From positions 154,515,557 through 154,579,556 of the forward strand of contig CM043952.1 of NCBI GenBank assembly GCA_014529385.2: a DNA stretch of 64,000 nucleotides, given 5' to 3'. Shown in pieces: positions 61,361-64,000 of this stretch; position 1 is the first letter of the stretch; each line of letters begins with the position of its first letter. The position numbers and the translations under genes were made by a program. The notes beneath the pieces are model-generated. The model was not told the origin of the DNA, made no database searches, and was given only the letters and a program-made list of their open reading frames with translations. The DNA comes from Adiantum capillus-veneris (lineage: Eukaryota > Streptophyta > Polypodiopsida > Polypodiales > Pteridaceae).

Positions 61361-61372
61361 AGAGGGGGTGAA
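61361..61372 (+). promoter_or_regulatory. Ty3 element polypurine tract
   Basis: AGAGGGGGTGAA directly before TGTCATGCAGC, the start of the 3' LTR. Confidence 0.75.
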
Positions 61373-62114
61373 TGTCATGCAGCTTCGCTTCCATGATGGA
61401 AAAAAGAGTAAAGAGAAGCAGAAAAAGTCTATTTGAAGCTCACACATTTATTGAGCAGTGACCAGGGCTTGAAAACAAGCAAAAAGATCCAGAAAGTGTA
61501 TGCTTTATGTGGTTATGAAGGCCTAAGCGTAGAGATTTTATGCTTGAAGAAAAGGTTTTACATATGAAAGGGCTCTTAGGACATATAAGGCAACTTGGGT
61601 AGAGGAAGACATGTGATCAGTGGTAAAAAGGAAAGTGTGTGAGAGACTTCACATCTTTGCATGAGGGAGGCCGAAAAAGTCCTATTCTAGAATGTTTTGT
61701 AAAACATGTTTCTGGACAAAATAGGCCGCTCCGACAGAAGGAAAAGGGCGTTTTGAGCATTTTTGGGTCTCACGCACAGTGGCTAATTCTGCACCGATTA
61801 GGAGATATTCAAGTTTTCGTACTCTGCTGTATTAGCGGGGAGGAAGCCATAAGCTTGGAACACTCTAATCCTAAGCCAAGATTCCATAGCCCACTCTAAT
61901 CCAAGCTTCCAAGCCACTCTAATCATGGAAGGAGTTTAAATAATGTAAGCAACGATACTGTTAATGATAATCAAGCTTCAGGATCTTGTTCAAGCTGTTA
62001 ATTTCAAGCTTTGTCTACACTCATTGTGTCTGCTGCAATTGTCTTCCTCACACCTCTCACAGCCAGAGGCCCCGCACCTTTACGGCTCACCTTTCGAACA
62101 CAAATCCCCTGACA
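61373..62114 (+). repeat. Ty3 element 3' LTR
   Basis: Direct repeat of 54,606-55,349, beginning TGTCATGCAGC and ending CCCCTGACA. Right flank CCACATATTG. Confidence 0.92.
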
Positions 62115-64000
62115 CCACATATTGAGAAGATATAATCATAGTCAAACTAGCATTACATCCCTCCATGCGATCCCCGAAGCTGAAGAAGTTGATTGCATCT
62201 TCCAAATGGGAGTGGGTGGAAGAAATTCCCTCATGCTACCATGGGAACATGGTATTTGAATTGCCACCCCAACCTGATATAGAGAAGTCAGTTATGGATG
62301 GAATGGAGCAGTTAGTGGATGGTCACGTGTGGACAAAGCCAACCACCACAAACATCACATTTTCAGCAACCATACAAAAAAGCTATTGTGGAGGGGATTT
62401 TGAATGTGTCTTTGCATAGTTCTCTCAAGTGTTGTCTACTAAATTACCCAATCGATCATCATGGACATATATTCATTATATACGGTTCCTTATTCGTTTT
62501 CTTCATGTACAATGACTTTTAAATGAAACGACAGGTATATGAATGTGCAATATAGGTAAATTGAATGAGAGATCAATGCCAGCTGATGACCTAATAAATT
62601 ATGGAACCTTGAAGTGATTCTATTGTCAACACGTGCCCATTATTCAAAGAACCTGTGACTGCACGGTGTTCTACATTATGCCAACTGACAAACACTACTC
62701 GGGCTATGGTGCACCAAGGGTTCCATGACCATGAAGTCAAACTAGGGTCATCCAAAAGCACTATCGCTACAAGGGTGAAGACATTAGTGGATGAGGCTGT
62801 TGATACCCTTGGCATCTATTCCATCCCGAGACAAATCCAAATGGAGGTGGTAAAGATCATTTCCAAATCCGTACTTCAACCTTCTTTAGGTCAATGCACA
62901 TCGCTTGGACAAGTTGAGTTGTTGGTCTTGCTACAAGAAATATTTCCTCTCGTTAAAAGTCAAAGGTATGGGAATTGGTTTTTCTCCTACTAGTAGTGTT
63001 TATGTGTCTAGTCTTCCACCATGATATTTGCAAGATAAAAAATTGGGTGCATAAATTCCGAGGAGAGGCGAGTTAAAGAGGGGAAGAGTCACAAATAATA
63101 GACTTAAAGAGGCGCTTAGCATTCTCATTTATCATCAACGACATGCTTTTCCCTGGTCAATCACACACACAGGAGGACATATGTTTGGTATTCAAGATGT
63201 CAACAATAGTACCAAGCTCAGGCATTGATCTTGTTAATAGAATGCGAAGCACTGGAAATAGAGATTTGAAAAGAGTGTGGGTATGCTTTGATCACGTATG
63301 ACGGATAGAAGGATGGACAACTATGGCAGCACTTCTTTACGACCCGATGCAAGTAGTCTTCCACTAGAAGATTGTATAGCACAAATTTTCTTATACATAT
63401 TGATAATCTGTGAATCTTAATGTCGGTTTTGCTTGGTATTTACTGTGCAAGAGTTAATGACGACTGCCATATGTGAGATGAAAGAGGAAGACACTATCGC
63501 TCAGATGATATTTTGGCAACAAATGATCAATGTGGAGGAGCGTAATGGGGTGCCTCCACCGGACTTTGCTGGGTTTATGGTATACAATGCCCAAGAAAAT
63601 TGGAATGCGGTACATACAATTTTGAATGGAGGACCGGACAAGTGATGGAAGGTACGGAGCAATCTTGTCTTTTTTATTAAGAACAAAGTCTAGGGATCCA
63701 TACCACAAAATATGTAGTCAATGCATTTCAAGATGAGCACAAGCAGTTGTGTCGAATGTGGCAGTGCACGCAACTGAAGATGCAGAGGCTCAATATCAAT
63801 TCATTCGAGCTTGGTGGGCAACAGGAAAGGTGGAAGATGGGAATCTAGGTGCAACGGAATGTTGGTTAAGTTGGTGGCATGTAAGGTACCCTCACTGGAG
63901 GAAGGAAATCCTTGGTAAGTATTAATCAATGTTTTGGAATAGGATTTAAGATGTCCATGTAATTAAGCCTTGTATGACATCAATGGGATACTTTCCATCA
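62115..64000 (+). pseudogene. Degenerate multi-exon gene resembling a plant MULE-like transposase
   Basis: Plus-strand coding blocks are separated by non-coding, intron-like gaps. 62,165-62,416: KLIASSKWEWVEEIPSCYHG, HVWTKPTTTNITFSATIQKS, CGGDFEC. About 62,630-62,968: a Cys pair, QGFHDHEVKLGSSKSTIATR, VKTLVDEAVDTLGIYSIPRQ. 63,236-63,366: RSTGNRDLKRVWVCFDHV, stop, RIEGWTTMAALLYDPMQ. 63,451-63,645: LMTTAICEMKEEDTIAQMIF, PPPDFAGFMVYNAQENWNAV. 63,776-63,913: QYQFIRAWWATGKVEDG, LSWWHVRYPHWRKEIL, followed by GTAAGT. The order of a Cys/His DNA-binding region, then a catalytic-looking core and a Trp-rich block, recalls MULE-like proteins in seed-free plants (from memory, unverified). In-frame stops suggest a pseudogene; the window ends inside it. 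Confidence 0.45.

Larger units (their letters stand above)
54606..62114 (+). mobile_element. Ty3/gypsy element, full length but inactivated
   Basis: LTRs at 54,606-55,349 and 61,373-62,114 are nearly identical. The inner order is gag, protease, reverse transcriptase, RNase H, integrase on the plus strand, with a polypurine tract (AGAGGGGGTGAA) before the 3' LTR. Multiple stops, an integrase core deletion and two in-frame tandem duplications make it defective. Candidate target duplications (TCCGC left, CCACA right) do not match, so a flank may have changed. The primer site after the 5' LTR (TTCTTGGTGAACC) is not the tRNA-Asp type of the other families. Confidence 0.9.

Overview
The window is a stretch of plant nuclear DNA built almost entirely from nested, mostly decayed LTR retrotransposons, microsatellites and a few degraded cellular genes. 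No intact housekeeping gene, rRNA gene, tRNA gene or CRISPR array is visible. Land-plant origin is supported by primer-binding sites matching the 3' end of tRNA-Asp, a pentatricopeptide-repeat (PPR) pseudogene, Ty1/copia and Ty3/gypsy elements, and the nesting itself. The wording of the PPR repeats and of a transposase-like gene at the right end makes me favour a large seed-free plant genome (fern or lycophyte); that is inference.

Left third (1-22,900), mostly minus strand. A plus-strand Ty3 integrase relic is followed by an old Ty3 element on the minus strand (fragments 2,016-3,321 and 13,168-17,997, with its 5' LTR at 18,017-19,133). It is split by a complete non-autonomous relative, 'family A' (3,322-13,167; LTRs about 1 kb; tRNA-Asp PBS; gag and protease-like ORFs; no reverse transcriptase). 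To the right lie a gag fragment of another element, a PPR pseudogene, and a chromovirus-like integrase relic with a possible LTR.

Middle (22,900-52,600). A microsatellite cluster and a dimeric satellite of about 166 bp monomers precede a Ty1/copia element on the plus strand. Its RNase H is split by a 20.6 kb insertion (31,135-51,708) flanked by a perfect GTTGC target duplication. The insertion is a composite of three LTRs of a second non-autonomous family, 'family B'. It encodes gag, a retropepsin and a Trp-Pro-Lys-repeat tail, has no reverse transcriptase, carries three copies of a captured DEAD-box RNA helicase fragment, and contains a 5 kb internally inverted segment.

Right part (52,600-64,000). 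Microsatellites lead into an ORF that starts directly after a long CA repeat. This is cut by a full-length but inactivated Ty3 element (54,606-62,114, LTRs about 740 bp, plus strand). Beyond it lies a degenerate gene resembling a plant MULE-like transposase, perhaps the continuation of the interrupted ORF.

The most notable observation is that families A and B share one plan: a tRNA-Asp PBS, a long leader carrying a tandem array of 22-32 bp palindromes (different sequence in each family), gag, protease, no polymerase, a related 3' region and a hairpin beside the polypurine tract. They look like parasites of autonomous Ty3 relatives such as the element they sit beside.
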